Source: Chloroflexota bacterium (GTDB lineage: Bacteria > Chloroflexota > Anaerolineae > Anaerolineales > Anaerolineaceae). From it: 42,294 bases of DNA. Within the stretch, counting starts at the first letter, position 1. Each line of letters begins with the position of its first letter. Where the stretch lies: NCBI GenBank assembly GCA_012798455.1, contig JAAZNC010000069.1, positions 1 to 42,294 on the forward strand. The letters are read 5' to 3'. Position numbers and translations under genes: made by a program. Below, piece after piece: positions 1-8,928 of the stretch. The notes below the pieces were generated by a model, which saw only the letters and a program-made list of their open reading frames with translations, was not told the origin of the DNA and searched no databases.

Positions 1-900
1 CAGAGCATTAAAGCGGTGCAGGTGATCCTGGTTGATTCTGGTTCCACCGATAAAACGGTGGCGATCGCGCAGGCTGCCGGTGCGGAAATTGTGCATATCA
101 AACCGGGGCAGTTTACTTTTGGACGCTCTTTGAACCTGGGGATCCGGCACGCTGATGCGGATATCGTCGTCATTGCCAGCGCCCATGTGTATCCGGTGTA
201 CCCGGACTGGTTGGAAAAACTGATCATGCCTTTTAAAGATGAAAAGGTAGCCTTGGTGTATGGAAAACAGAGCGGTTGCGAAACTTCCAAGTTCTCCGAA
301 CTGCAGGTGTTCCGCCACTGGTTCCCCGATACTTCTGATTATGACCAAGGCACGCCATTCTGCAATAATGCCAATGCTGCCATCCGCAAGGATCTATGGG
401 AAAGCCATCCCTATGATGAAAACCTGACCGGACTGGAAGATCTGGCGTGGGCTAAAGGTGTCAAAGAACAGGGCTATAAGATTGCATATAGCGCCGAAGC
501 GGAGATCGTGCACGTCCATCAGGAAACCTGGAAGGGCATCTATAACCGCTATCGTCGCGAGGGAATGGCTTTCAAACACATTAACCCGGAAGCCACTTTT
601 CCATTTTGGGAATTCATCAAAGCCTTACGGGAGAATGTGCGGAATGACCGGCGTGAAGCCCGTTTGCAGAAGCGGCTGTCCAGAGAAAGCTGGTCGATCT
701 TCAAATTCCGTTTATGCCAGTTCTGGGGTACCTACCGGGGTTACCGGCAGACCGGACCGCTGACCTGGCAGTTGAAACGCTCCTTTTATTACCCACGTAC
801 CGAGCTTTTAGTGGATAATAATAATGGCAGACAGGGAATAGCACCAATTTTGTATGAAGAAATAACAGCTAAGGATGGGAAAAAGGAGCGTGATGGATGA
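1..900 (+). CDS. Family 2 glycosyltransferase, 5'-truncated by window edge
   Basis: This is a GT-A fold glycosyltransferase that probably uses a nucleotide sugar in the cytoplasm for glycan synthesis. The reading frame is open to base 1, so the true start lies upstream; the GTG at 16 is internal, because the sequence there is already the second beta strand of the fold (VQVILVDSGSTDKT). Visible motifs are the DSGSTD nucleotide-binding turn, a conserved N-rich acceptor segment around 355-380 (CNNANAAIRK) and the GLEDLAWA segment matching the ED catalytic-base region. It ends with an ATGA overlap with the next gene, which argues for translational coupling. The sugar specificity cannot be read from sequence. 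The family assignment is firm. Confidence 0.9.
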   Translation, partial: QSIKAVQVILVDSGSTDKTVAIAQAAGAEIVHIKPGQFTFGRSLNLGIRHADADIVVIASAHVYPVYPDWLEKLIMPFKDEKVALVYGKQSGCETSKFSELQVFRHWFPDTSDYDQGTPFCNNANAAIRKDLWESHPYDENLTGLEDLAWAKGVKEQGYKIAYSAEAEIVHVHQETWKGIYNRYRREGMAFKHINPEATFPFWEFIKALRENVRNDRREARLQKRLSRESWSIFKFRLCQFWGTYRGYRQTGPLTWQLKRSFYYPRTELLVDNNNGRQGIAPILYEEITAKDGKKERDG

Positions 901-1583
901 AATTTGAAAAAGTCGTTGCCCTGGTGCCCATGCGCCATCATTCCCAGCGGGTCCCGCAAAAGAATTTTCGTGATCTGGCAGGCAAGCCGCTCTACAAACA
1001 TATTCTTACTACCCTATCCCAATGCAGTCTGATCGATCAGATCGTAGTCGATACGGATAGCCCGGTCATTCAAGAGGGCATTGCAGAAGCCTTCCCGGAG
1101 ATCACCGTTCTGGAGCGCCCGGAACATCTCAAAGCGGACGATATTCCGATGAATGAGATTTTATTTTATGATACCGAGCAGATTCCTGCCGACCTTTACC
1201 TGCAAACCCACAGTACCAATCCCTTGTTGCGGGCGGAAACGATCGAGAAAGCCATTGGAAAATTCTCCGATTTGTATCCTGCTTATGATTCACTCTTTTC
1301 GGTAACCCGTCTGCAAACTCGCTTGTGGGACGGGTTGGCACGTCCCATCAATCACAATCCTGCCATTCTGTTACAGACCCAGGATCTGCCTCCGCTTTAT
1401 GAAGAGAATTCCTGTATCTATATTTTTACCCGTGAAGGCTTGCTCAAGAAGCGTACACGCATCGGGGAGCGACCCTTCCTGTTTGAAATTCCTGCCATGG
1501 AAGCTCAGGATATCGACGAGGAACAGGATTTTCTGATCGCCGATCTGTTGATGAAATACCGTTTACGGGACGGATCGCTTTAA
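897..1583 (+). CDS. CMP-acylneuraminate/Kdo-type cytidylyltransferase
   Basis: This 228-residue protein belongs to the cytidylyltransferase family of NeuA and KdsB, which activate acidic sugars as CMP derivatives with release of pyrophosphate. The N-terminal signature LVPMRHHSQRVPQKN is a variant of the usual IPAR-GS-RxPxKN nucleotide loop, followed by GKPLYKHIL and the VDTDSPVI strand that carries a catalytic aspartate. Its length is normal for a single-domain NeuA. It overlaps the preceding glycosyltransferase by 4 nt (ATGA) and has an AAAAGGAG ribosome site at about 881-888. The H-H replacement in the nucleotide loop makes an unusual substrate possible. No sialic-acid synthase (NeuB type) is present in this window, so the activated acid is unknown. 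Confidence 0.85.
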   Translation: MKFEKVVALVPMRHHSQRVPQKNFRDLAGKPLYKHILTTLSQCSLIDQIVVDTDSPVIQEGIAEAFPEITVLERPEHLKADDIPMNEILFYDTEQIPADLYLQTHSTNPLLRAETIEKAIGKFSDLYPAYDSLFSVTRLQTRLWDGLARPINHNPAILLQTQDLPPLYEENSCIYIFTREGLLKKRTRIGERPFLFEIPAMEAQDIDEEQDFLIADLLMKYRLRDGSL

Positions 1584-1608
1584 AAATAAAAAAAGGAAAG
1601 GATATCCT

Positions 1609-2592
1609 ATGCCGACGGTCTTGCTTTCAGCTCCTTATATGCTCCCATTCGTCGACCGATTTAAGATGGTGTTCGACCATTACGGGCTGGATGTGTTACT
1701 CCCGGAAGTGCATGAACGCATGGAAGAGACACAAATCCTGCAGTATGCCGGAAATTTCGACGGCACTATCTGTGGCGATGATCGTTATTCTGAAAAGGTC
1801 ATTCGCGCTTGTATGCCGCGTTTGAAGGTTATTTCCAAATGGGGAACCGGCATCGATTCCATCGACAAACAATTCGCCGAATCGGTGGGCATCATGGTTG
1901 GGAACACTCCCAATGCTTTTACCTTACCGGTTTCGGATTCTGTGATGGGGTATATCCTGGCGTTTGCCAGAATGCAGCCCTGGATGGATGATGCCATCAA
2001 GCAGGGCATCTGGGAGAAGATTCCCGGGCGTTCGTTGAGTGAATGCACTCTGGGAGTGATCGGAGTTGGCAATATCGGCAAGGCGGTCATCCGCCGCGCG
2101 AAAGCCTTTGGAATGCAGATCCTGGGGAATGATATCAAAGCGGTCGCCCCGGATTTCATCCTGGAAAATAAGGTTGAAATGGTCAGCCTGGAGGAACTGC
2201 TGGGAAGGGCGGATTTCATCAGCCTGAATTGCGATCTCAACCCTACCAGCTTCCATATCATCAATCCGCATACGCTTGAATCGGTGCAACCGCACGCGGT
2301 ATTGATCAATACTGCCCGCGGACCACTGGTGGATGAACCGGCTCTCATTCAAGCCCTGCAAGAAAAACGGTTAGGCGGAGCTGCCATGGATGTGTATGAG
2401 GTCGAGCCGCTCCCTCCGGATTCCCCACTTCGCAAGATGAACCATGTGATGCTGGCATCCCATAATTCCAATTCCAGCCCCTCCGCCTGGGAGCGGGTGC
2501 ACTGGAATACCATCCGAAATTTATTAAAGGGCTTGCAGATCGAGCATGCCGATTTTGAAGAAGTAGAAAAGAAATATGTAAGTTATTCGTAA
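1609..2592 (+). CDS. D-isomer-specific 2-hydroxyacid dehydrogenase
   Basis: This 327-residue NAD(P)-dependent dehydrogenase of the SerA/PdxB superfamily interconverts 2-hydroxy and 2-keto acids. The Rossmann nucleotide motif GVIGVGNIGKAV lies near residue 145. The catalytic Arg is in INTARGPLVDE, the Glu in YEVEPLPP and the His in ASHNSNSSP, so the full catalytic set is kept, although the surroundings of the His differ from the usual PHxxG. The ribosome site AAAGGAAAGGA precedes the ATG. It sits between a cytidylyltransferase and an SDR, so it probably modifies the acid that is later CMP-activated rather than serving serine synthesis. The substrate is inferred from context only. Confidence 0.88.
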   Translation: MPTVLLSAPYMLPFVDRFKMVFDHYGLDVLLPEVHERMEETQILQYAGNFDGTICGDDRYSEKVIRACMPRLKVISKWGTGIDSIDKQFAESVGIMVGNTPNAFTLPVSDSVMGYILAFARMQPWMDDAIKQGIWEKIPGRSLSECTLGVIGVGNIGKAVIRRAKAFGMQILGNDIKAVAPDFILENKVEMVSLEELLGRADFISLNCDLNPTSFHIINPHTLESVQPHAVLINTARGPLVDEPALIQALQEKRLGGAAMDVYEVEPLPPDSPLRKMNHVMLASHNSNSSPSAWERVHWNTIRNLLKGLQIEHADFEEVEKKYVSYS

Positions 2593-2606
2593 AGGAAGGG
2601 AGTGCG

Positions 2607-3365
2607 ATGGATAAGGAAAAGGTCGTATTGATAACCGGGGCATCCGGTGGCATTGGTAGCACTACGGTTGCCAAATTTTCTCAATGTGGCTGGAAAGTCA
2701 TCGGGGTCGACCGCCGTAATTTTGAGGGTAAGTTTCCGACCGATGGCTTATTTATCTTGGCTGACATTTCCAAACCGGAAGACATTTCCTCCATCTATGA
2801 AAAAGCCAATTCTTTTTCGCCCTTTTTGAATGCGGTGGTGAACAATGCCGGTGTGCAGGTTTCGAAACCGATTGTGGATACCAGCATCGCAGAATGGGAT
2901 ATGGTGATCGCATCCAATTTGCGCTCGGCATTCCTGGGAGCAAAATTTGCCCATCCACTGCTGGTCAAAGCCGGTGGTGGGGCTATCGTCAATGTATCTT
3001 CGGTACATGCGGTTGCCACCTCTATCAATGTGGCTGCTTATGCAGCCAGTAAAGGTGGGTTGCTGGCGCTGACGCGTGCCATGGCGATCGAATTTGCTAA
3101 GGATGATATTCGAGTAAATGCGGTACTGCCCGGAGCCGTGGATACGCCCATGCTGCGGGATGGCATGAACCGTGGTCAACATGGCGGCAGTTCTCTACAG
3201 GAACGTCTGGAAAACTTGGCGCGCAAGACTGTAAATGGACGTATCGGACAACCGCACGAGATTGCCAATACCATTTACTTTTTAGCTACTAGTGAATCAT
3301 CCTTCATGACCGGGCAGGCATTGGTGGTGGATGGTGGTGCAACTGCCAGGTTGAGTACGGAGTAA
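2607..3365 (+). CDS. Short-chain dehydrogenase/reductase (SDR)
   Basis: This 252-residue classical SDR is a cytoplasmic NAD(P)-dependent oxidoreductase. It has TGASGGIG (cofactor loop, residues 10-17), NNAGV (structural, about residue 80), VSSVHA with the catalytic Ser (about 133), and YAASKGG with the Tyr/Lys pair (about 145-150). The VNAVLPGAVDTPM segment and the C-terminal MTGQALVVDGG are also typical. GGAAGGGA precedes the ATG by a normal distance. It starts 14 nt after the dehydrogenase stop and ends 4 nt before the next gene, so it is part of the same operon. It probably acts on a sugar or on the acid that is later CMP-activated. Fold assignment is secure, substrate unknown. Confidence 0.92.
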   Translation: MDKEKVVLITGASGGIGSTTVAKFSQCGWKVIGVDRRNFEGKFPTDGLFILADISKPEDISSIYEKANSFSPFLNAVVNNAGVQVSKPIVDTSIAEWDMVIASNLRSAFLGAKFAHPLLVKAGGGAIVNVSSVHAVATSINVAAYAASKGGLLALTRAMAIEFAKDDIRVNAVLPGAVDTPMLRDGMNRGQHGGSSLQERLENLARKTVNGRIGQPHEIANTIYFLATSESSFMTGQALVVDGGATARLSTE

Positions 3366-3369
3366 CCCC

Positions 3370-4173
3370 ATGCGCGATACTATCAAACAGCACATCCCTG
3401 ACAAAACTTTGAATATATTGCGGGGCACCCGCGATTGGATTGAGCGTTTCCCTGAAGATATTTCGGCAGCCTGCCATCCCTGGCGTATCGACTCGTGCCG
3501 TAAGCTCCAGACCTATCACGATCGTTACCGCGGAAAGCGCTGTTTTGTGATCGGCAATGGTCCAAGTTTGAAAAATACCGACCTCAGCAAACTGAAAAAT
3601 GAATACACCTTTGGTATGAACCGCGTTTATTTGATGTTTCCGGAACTCGGTTTTCTCACCTCCTTCCTGGTATGTGTGAATGATCTGGTCATTGAGCAGA
3701 CCGTGGATGATATGCAGCACTTGGATATTCCGCGCTTTTTCTCATGGCGTTCTCGCAAATGGCTAAAGCCGGCGGACAAATTGCATTTTCTGCATACCAC
3801 CTACACCGGCCCTAAATTTGCTAAAAATGCATCCGGCAGGTTGTGGGAGGGTGCCACCGTCACCTATGTGTGCCTGCAGTTGGCATATTATTTTGGATTT
3901 GACGAGGTGATCCTGATAGGCGTGGATCACAGTTTTGTCACCCAGGGTAAACCCAATACCACCATTGTCTCCGAAGGCGATGACCTCAATCATTTTCATC
4001 CCGCTTATTTTGGCAAGGGTTTCCGCTGGCAGCTGCCTGACCTGGAAACCTCGGAGCTTGCTTATGGGTTGGCAAAACAAGCCTTCGAAGAGGATGGGCG
4101 TAAGATCGTGGATGCCACCGTGGGGGGAAAACTCACCGTTTTCCCAAAAGTGGAATATGATGAGCTTTTCTAA
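3370..4173 (+). CDS. DUF115/MptE-like protein, likely CMP-sugar-type transferase
   Basis: This 267-residue protein carries the DUF115 signature: KRCFVIGNGPSLKN near residue 55, FGMNRVYLMF, and a later FGFDEVILIGVDHSF near residue 180. Automated annotation often calls this family 6-hydroxymethylpterin pyrophosphokinase-like. The same domain also forms the core of Maf flagellin transferases that use CMP-pseudaminic or CMP-legionaminic acid, and the GNGPSL and late G(V/I)D motifs resemble CstII-like sialyltransferases (established family knowledge). Its location three genes after a CMP-sugar cytidylyltransferase, inside a glycosyltransferase operon, favours a transferase role (inference). It has no membrane segment. 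The ribosome site is weak and the gene follows its neighbour by 4 nt, so translational coupling is likely. Confidence 0.75.
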   Translation: MRDTIKQHIPDKTLNILRGTRDWIERFPEDISAACHPWRIDSCRKLQTYHDRYRGKRCFVIGNGPSLKNTDLSKLKNEYTFGMNRVYLMFPELGFLTSFLVCVNDLVIEQTVDDMQHLDIPRFFSWRSRKWLKPADKLHFLHTTYTGPKFAKNASGRLWEGATVTYVCLQLAYYFGFDEVILIGVDHSFVTQGKPNTTIVSEGDDLNHFHPAYFGKGFRWQLPDLETSELAYGLAKQAFEEDGRKIVDATVGGKLTVFPKVEYDELF

Positions 4174-4182
4174 GGGACTCTG

Positions 4183-5136
4183 ATGCAGCCACGGGTTTCA
4201 ATCGTCACTCCTTCTTACAACCAGGTTGCCTATCTGGAAGCCACTATCCACTCAGTCCTATCGCAGGATTATCCTGCAGTGGAATATTTACTGGTAGATG
4301 GGAGTTCCAACGATGGCAGTCTGGAGATCATCCGCAGATACGCGCAGCATTTTGCATGGTGGGTTACCGAAAAGGACCAGGGTCAGGCGGATGCCATCAA
4401 CAAAGGATTGCGCAAAACCACCGGCGAGATTATTGCCTGGTTGAATTCGGATGACCTCTACCTTCCCGGCACTCTTCAAAAGGTGGTGGCTTTTTTTGAA
4501 GAACACCCGCAGGTTGGGTTGGCGTATGGAGACCTGCAGGCAATTGACGGCGGGGGAACGCCGATCAATTTGCTGCATTATCCATCATATACCCTGCCGG
4601 ATCTGATGACCTTTCACATTATCGGTCAGCCGGCGGTCTTTTTTCGTCGAAGCGTGATGGAGCAAGCCGGGTTGCTTGATCTTTCCTATCATTATCTGCT
4701 GGACCACCAGCTATGGGTGCGTATGGCGGGCAAGACCACTATTGCCCACATCCCCGCTACGCTGGCGGCTGCCCGCTATCATGAGACAGCAAAAAATATT
4801 GCTGCTGCCGGGAAGTTTGGAGAAGAAGCCTACCGGATGGCGGACTGGATGCGATCTTATGAAGGTACTTGCCAGATTTATCCGTCCTTAAAAAAGAAGA
4901 TCATGGCAGGTGCTTGCTTGATCGACGGGCGTTATTTACTGGATGGGAACGAACCCTGGCAAGCATTGAAAGCCTATGTTCGCAGTATTGGCTACCATAT
5001 CCCAACCGGACTGCGCGAATTTCACCGCCTGCTCTTTGCGCTGGCAGCTTCTGCCGGATTGGTAAAAGTCCATAATGTGGTGGATCGCCGTAGAAAGATG
5101 AATAAGATAAAATCTCTTTTAGGAAGAGAGAAGTAA
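4183..5136 (+). CDS. Family 2 glycosyltransferase (WcaA-like)
   Basis: This 317-residue GT-A glycosyltransferase starts with VSIVTPSYNQVAYLEATI and continues with LLVDGSSNDGS, AWWVTEKDQGQADAINKG and AWLNSDDLYLPG. The NSDD is the metal-binding DxD equivalent. The C-terminal part from about residue 210 is helical and lacks membrane spans. It is clearly paralogous to the glycosyltransferase at 8925, sharing the WWxxExDxGQxDAINKG pattern. The gene begins 9 nt after the DUF115 gene and is followed 4 nt later by the GT39-like gene. Donor and acceptor are not readable from sequence. Confidence 0.92.
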   Translation: MQPRVSIVTPSYNQVAYLEATIHSVLSQDYPAVEYLLVDGSSNDGSLEIIRRYAQHFAWWVTEKDQGQADAINKGLRKTTGEIIAWLNSDDLYLPGTLQKVVAFFEEHPQVGLAYGDLQAIDGGGTPINLLHYPSYTLPDLMTFHIIGQPAVFFRRSVMEQAGLLDLSYHYLLDHQLWVRMAGKTTIAHIPATLAAARYHETAKNIAAAGKFGEEAYRMADWMRSYEGTCQIYPSLKKKIMAGACLIDGRYLLDGNEPWQALKAYVRSIGYHIPTGLREFHRLLFALAASAGLVKVHNVVDRRRKMNKIKSLLGREK

Positions 5137-5140
5137 GCTT

Positions 5141-6640
5141 ATGCAGGTCGCATCGCACAAAAAAAATATCTTTTATATCCTTCTGGTTATCCTGATCCTA
5201 TCGGCGGGGTTATTGATCCGTTTATATGATATTTCAGATGCACCGCTTGATTTCCATCCCACCCGCCAGCTTCATTCTGCCCTGATGGCGCGTGGCATGT
5301 ATTATCGATTGACCGGTGCAACGGGCTGGCAGGCACAAACTGCCATCCAGCAATGGAAATTGGAGGGGCTGATTGAACCCCCCGTCATGGAATGGCTGGC
5401 TGCCCTGGGTTATTGGGCAAGCGGGGTTGTCGATTTGCGCATCCCGCGTCTGATCGCCGCGCTTTTCTGGCTGCTGGCTGCTATCCCACTGCTGCGGGCA
5501 GTTGAAGCGGAAAATAGCTGGAAAGCTGCTCTGGTGGGAGCCGCATTCTTCTTATTTTATCCCTATGGGATCATTGCCAGCCGCTCGTTCCAGCCGGAGA
5601 CATTACTGGTGCTGTTTCTGGCGTTGTTCCTGCTGGCACTGCTCCAATGGGATAAGGAAAGAAGCTGGAAATGGGCTATCTGGGCTGGTTTGGCTGGCGG
5701 GTTGGCGATCTTGATCAAAACCGTGGCAGCTTTTTTCGTTGCTGGTGTGGGAGTGGGTTGGTTGCTATCGGCGAAGAATTGGGAAACTGTATTCAAGGAC
5801 AAGAAGATTTGGACAGCATTCCTGTTGATTATTCTGCCTTACATTCTTTACCTGATCTATGGGTTGTTCATCAACAAAGGGCTTTCCGGGCAGTTCAGTT
5901 TACGCTTCTTTCCGAATATGTGGAAAGATATTACGTTCTACCTGCGCTGGTTATCGAATTTGCGCCGCGTGATAAGCGTGGAATGGCTGGTGCTGGGCTT
6001 GCTGGGTACCTTCTTGCTCGATAACAAGACTGCACGCAATCTATTGGTTGGTGCCTGGATCGGTTATATTCTGTTGGGTTTTGTCCTGCCGTATCACATT
6101 TCGACCCATGATTACTATCATCTGCCCCTGCTGCTGCTGGTCGCCTTTGGCATTTCTGGGCTCTTCCGCCTTGTTTTTCAACATGGTGAACAACTTGGTG
6201 AGTTATTGCGTTGGTTGATAGGTGCAACTATCCTGTTCCTGTTTGCAGTATATGCCATGGATGCCCGTTCTGAAATGAAGAAAGTCGATTACATGCCCCA
6301 GATCGCGTTCTGGGAGAAAATGGGAGCACTTTTTTCAGCGGATGATAAGGTAGTTGCACTGAGTCAGGATTATGGCAATCGCCTGGCGTATTGGGGCTGG
6401 CTGACTCCACGCAACTGGCCGAGCATGGATGATATTGCATTGCGCCAGGAAGCCGGGCAGGCGGTCAATCTGGAAGACTATTTCCAGGATTACACCAGCG
6501 GGTATGATTATTTCCTGATCACCGATTTTGAGGAATATGCGCGTCAGCCGCAGTTGGAACAGTGGCTGCAAATGAACTCTGCAATAATCTCCTCTGATCC
6601 TGCGTATATCCTGTATGATCTCACTGCAACTGAAGAATAG
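5141..6640 (+). CDS. GT39/ArnT-like polytopic glycosyltransferase
   Basis: This 499-residue integral membrane protein has an N-terminal transmembrane helix (about 9-27) and then a first extracytoplasmic loop with PLDFHPTRQLHSALMARG. That loop has the position and acidic/His character of the GT-C catalytic loop of PMT, ArnT and related lipid-phosphate-sugar transferases. About ten further hydrophobic helices follow up to residue 380, then a soluble C-terminal domain of about 120 residues. GT-C enzymes take sugars from polyprenyl-phosphate carriers on the outer face of the membrane. The dolichyl-phosphate-glucose-synthase-like gene directly downstream may make that carrier-linked sugar (inference). 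The ribosome site AGGAAGAGAG lies just upstream. Confidence 0.82.
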   Translation: MQVASHKKNIFYILLVILILSAGLLIRLYDISDAPLDFHPTRQLHSALMARGMYYRLTGATGWQAQTAIQQWKLEGLIEPPVMEWLAALGYWASGVVDLRIPRLIAALFWLLAAIPLLRAVEAENSWKAALVGAAFFLFYPYGIIASRSFQPETLLVLFLALFLLALLQWDKERSWKWAIWAGLAGGLAILIKTVAAFFVAGVGVGWLLSAKNWETVFKDKKIWTAFLLIILPYILYLIYGLFINKGLSGQFSLRFFPNMWKDITFYLRWLSNLRRVISVEWLVLGLLGTFLLDNKTARNLLVGAWIGYILLGFVLPYHISTHDYYHLPLLLLVAFGISGLFRLVFQHGEQLGELLRWLIGATILFLFAVYAMDARSEMKKVDYMPQIAFWEKMGALFSADDKVVALSQDYGNRLAYWGWLTPRNWPSMDDIALRQEAGQAVNLEDYFQDYTSGYDYFLITDFEEYARQPQLEQWLQMNSAIISSDPAYILYDLTATEE

Positions 6641-6642
6641 AA

Positions 6643-7407
6643 ATGTCGAAATTAACTGAAATGTCCCACCTACCAGCTATCCCTGAAATTTCTGTGGTGA
6701 TTCCTGCCTATAATGAAGAGCAATGGATCGATCTGACGGTGCGTTCACTGGCAGACTATCTTCCAAAACTCACTGGCTCATGGGAGATCTTGGTGGTGGA
6801 TGATGGATCACAAGATGGAACTGGTCGACTATGTCAACAATTTACGCAGGAGTTGGATAACTTTATCTATCTTCGCAACGAACACAATTCAGGGAAGGGT
6901 CTTTCAGTAAGGCGCGGCATGCTGGCTGCCCGGGGTAAACTGCGTTTTTTCATGGATGCGGATATGCCCTTTGAATTGGATATATTCCAAACCATGCAGC
7001 AGGCGCTTGTTGCCGAGAATGACATTGTCATCGGAGCCCGAGATCTGCCCGGTTCTACCTTGATAGGTGTTCCATTTATCCGCTTTGTCGCCGGACAGAT
7101 CTTCAGTGTATTGGTAGGATTATTTGCGGTTAGAGGGATCAGTGATACCCAATGTGGGTTGAAAGGATTCCGCGCTGCAGTGGCGGATGCAGTGTTCTCG
7201 CGTACCACTATCGACGATTTTGGCATGGATGTGGAAATACTCTTCATCGCACAGCGTCTGGGATACCGCATTCAACGTATTCCGGTGCGCATGACCGGAT
7301 TCCGCGGAGAGAGCCGGGTGCATTTATTTCGCGATTCCTTGAACATGTTCTTTGAGCTACTGTTGATCCGCTGGAATGCACTGCGCGGTGTTTATCACTT
7401 CAAGTGA
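6643..7407 (+). CDS. Polyprenyl-phosphate hexose synthase-like GT2
   Basis: This 254-residue glycosyltransferase resembles dolichyl-phosphate glucose/mannose synthases. Motifs in order are ISVVIPAYNEEQWI, ILVVDDGSQDGT, FMDADMPFELD (the DxD metal site), and DTQCGLKGFR, which is characteristic of the DPG/DPM branch, followed by a late DFGMDVEILFIAQRLG. No C-terminal membrane helix pair is evident beyond the hydrophobic segment at about 150-170 (RFVAGQIFSVLVGLFAV). It lies 2 nt after the GT-C gene, so it may supply polyprenyl-phosphate-sugar to that enzyme. The ribosome site is weak. A second in-frame ATG at 6661 is an alternative start. Confidence 0.88.
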   Translation: MSKLTEMSHLPAIPEISVVIPAYNEEQWIDLTVRSLADYLPKLTGSWEILVVDDGSQDGTGRLCQQFTQELDNFIYLRNEHNSGKGLSVRRGMLAARGKLRFFMDADMPFELDIFQTMQQALVAENDIVIGARDLPGSTLIGVPFIRFVAGQIFSVLVGLFAVRGISDTQCGLKGFRAAVADAVFSRTTIDDFGMDVEILFIAQRLGYRIQRIPVRMTGFRGESRVHLFRDSLNMFFELLLIRWNALRGVYHFK

Positions 7408-7470
7408 TCGGCTGATTAAGTTCAGAAATTCGATGATGGTAAAATCAGGGATCGCAAAGGAAGATGGAAA

Positions 7471-8928
7471 ATGATGAAACCTCGTTTTCAATGTCCGCTG
7501 GATAGACGCAAAACCGACCGGTTGTTTCGATTGGCTTTGATACTGGCGAACATCGTTCTTTTGATTGCATTGACGACCTATGCTGTGCGAGGTTTCTACT
7601 CGCGTTATTGGGCGGATGATTACTGTTTTGGGACCATTTTTCATCAGCACGGGTTATGGGAAGGTACCGGATTCTTTTACCAGAACACCTCCAATCGTTT
7701 TGCAGCCTATTTCTTGGTGGGGCTTAATGAACTACTGGGGGAGTACGCCATCCGCTACCTGCCGGCGTTCATGATCCTGGTCACGGTTTTGATCTATTCT
7801 ATGGTTTTCAGCCTGGCTTTCCGTTTGGTGAAATTTCCGCAAAAATGGGGAGTTTCGATCCTATTGAGCCAATTGATGACCTATTTTATGCTGCTGACTG
7901 CTCCTGATCTATTCCAGAGCATTTTCTGGCGCTCGGGGATGGTCAGTTACTATGCCCCTATTCCCTTCCTGGGTTTGGCGTTGATCATCATTTTGAAGGG
8001 CACCCAGCACGGAGAATTCAAGGTTCTCCAGTTGCTGCTGCTTGGATTGGTCACTTTTTTCTCGGCGGGGCTTTCGGAAACCTTTGCAGCATTGGAAAGT
8101 GGACTGTGGCTGATTCTTATTGTGGTTGCTTTGTTCTTCATAAAGAAAGACCGGCGTAAACCGATCCTGCAAAGTGGCACGATTGCATTGTTGGGTTCAT
8201 TGATTGCCATGCTGATCATGATCAAAGCACCGGGCAATACGATGCGGTTGGAAACGTTGGAACAGGCTACTTCTCCCTGGCAGGTGATCTACCTGTCACT
8301 GCGCTTCGGTAGCAGTTTTCTTTACCGCACTCTGCGTGGTTATCCGTTCCCGATCGTAATATTATTTGCCACCTCTGCTATTCTGGCGTATCATCTCTCC
8401 GGACACGTTAAACCGGGAATGGACAAAACGGTATGGCTAAAGATCTTATGGGGTAGCCTGATCGCAGGCTTTATTTTGCTGGTCTGCGTTGCAGCACCGA
8501 CCGCCTACGGGATGATGGCGTATCCTGAAAACCGTGCCTGGATGCTGGGACGTTTTGTGAGTGTGCTGGCTTTGATCGTGGCAAGTTTTAGCGTCGGAAT
8601 TCTCAGTCACAGCTTCATGGACCATATTGTCGATACCTGTTTGATGTCCATCATCATGTTGGTACTGTTGAGTTTGTACCCGCTCAAGGGAACCTGGCAG
8701 GAATGGCAGCAGTTGCCTGTGTGGCAGGCTGGGGCGCGCGCCTGGGATGCACGCCAGCAAGGGATCTTGAATGGTATTTCTGATGGTGAAACCTCACTGA
8801 CGGTGCAGGCGTTTGATTCCATTGGTAGTGTGGCAGAACTTACCGCCGATCCGCATTATTGGGTGAACGTCTGTGCAGCGAATTATTATGAGGTGGAGGA
8901 AATCATTGCGCTGGAGGTGCTGCCGTGA
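7471..8928 (+). CDS. DUF6056-like polytopic membrane protein
   Basis: This 485-residue integral membrane protein has roughly eleven hydrophobic helices. After the first helix comes YSRYWADDYCFG, a WxDDY motif typical of DUF6056 and other GT-C-like membrane proteins, where the acidic pair occupies the place of the catalytic acid. This suggests a lipid-linked glycosyl transfer role, but the family has no proven reaction that I know of. The AAAGGAAG ribosome site (7456-7463) is 7 nt from the ATG; a second ATG follows directly. The stop overlaps the next gene by 4 nt (GTGA), so the two are translationally coupled. A gap of 63 nt upstream is the largest in the operon. Confidence 0.72.
   Translation: MMKPRFQCPLDRRKTDRLFRLALILANIVLLIALTTYAVRGFYSRYWADDYCFGTIFHQHGLWEGTGFFYQNTSNRFAAYFLVGLNELLGEYAIRYLPAFMILVTVLIYSMVFSLAFRLVKFPQKWGVSILLSQLMTYFMLLTAPDLFQSIFWRSGMVSYYAPIPFLGLALIIILKGTQHGEFKVLQLLLLGLVTFFSAGLSETFAALESGLWLILIVVALFFIKKDRRKPILQSGTIALLGSLIAMLIMIKAPGNTMRLETLEQATSPWQVIYLSLRFGSSFLYRTLRGYPFPIVILFATSAILAYHLSGHVKPGMDKTVWLKILWGSLIAGFILLVCVAAPTAYGMMAYPENRAWMLGRFVSVLALIVASFSVGILSHSFMDHIVDTCLMSIIMLVLLSLYPLKGTWQEWQQLPVWQAGARAWDARQQGILNGISDGETSLTVQAFDSIGSVAELTADPHYWVNVCAANYYEVEEIIALEVLP

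Noticed and set aside
3370-4173. 6-hydroxymethylpterin pyrophosphokinase (MptE) function for the DUF115 protein
   Set aside because: The automated name comes from an archaeal member. The glycan operon and the CMP-sugar gene nearby fit a transferase better, so the pterin role was not used.
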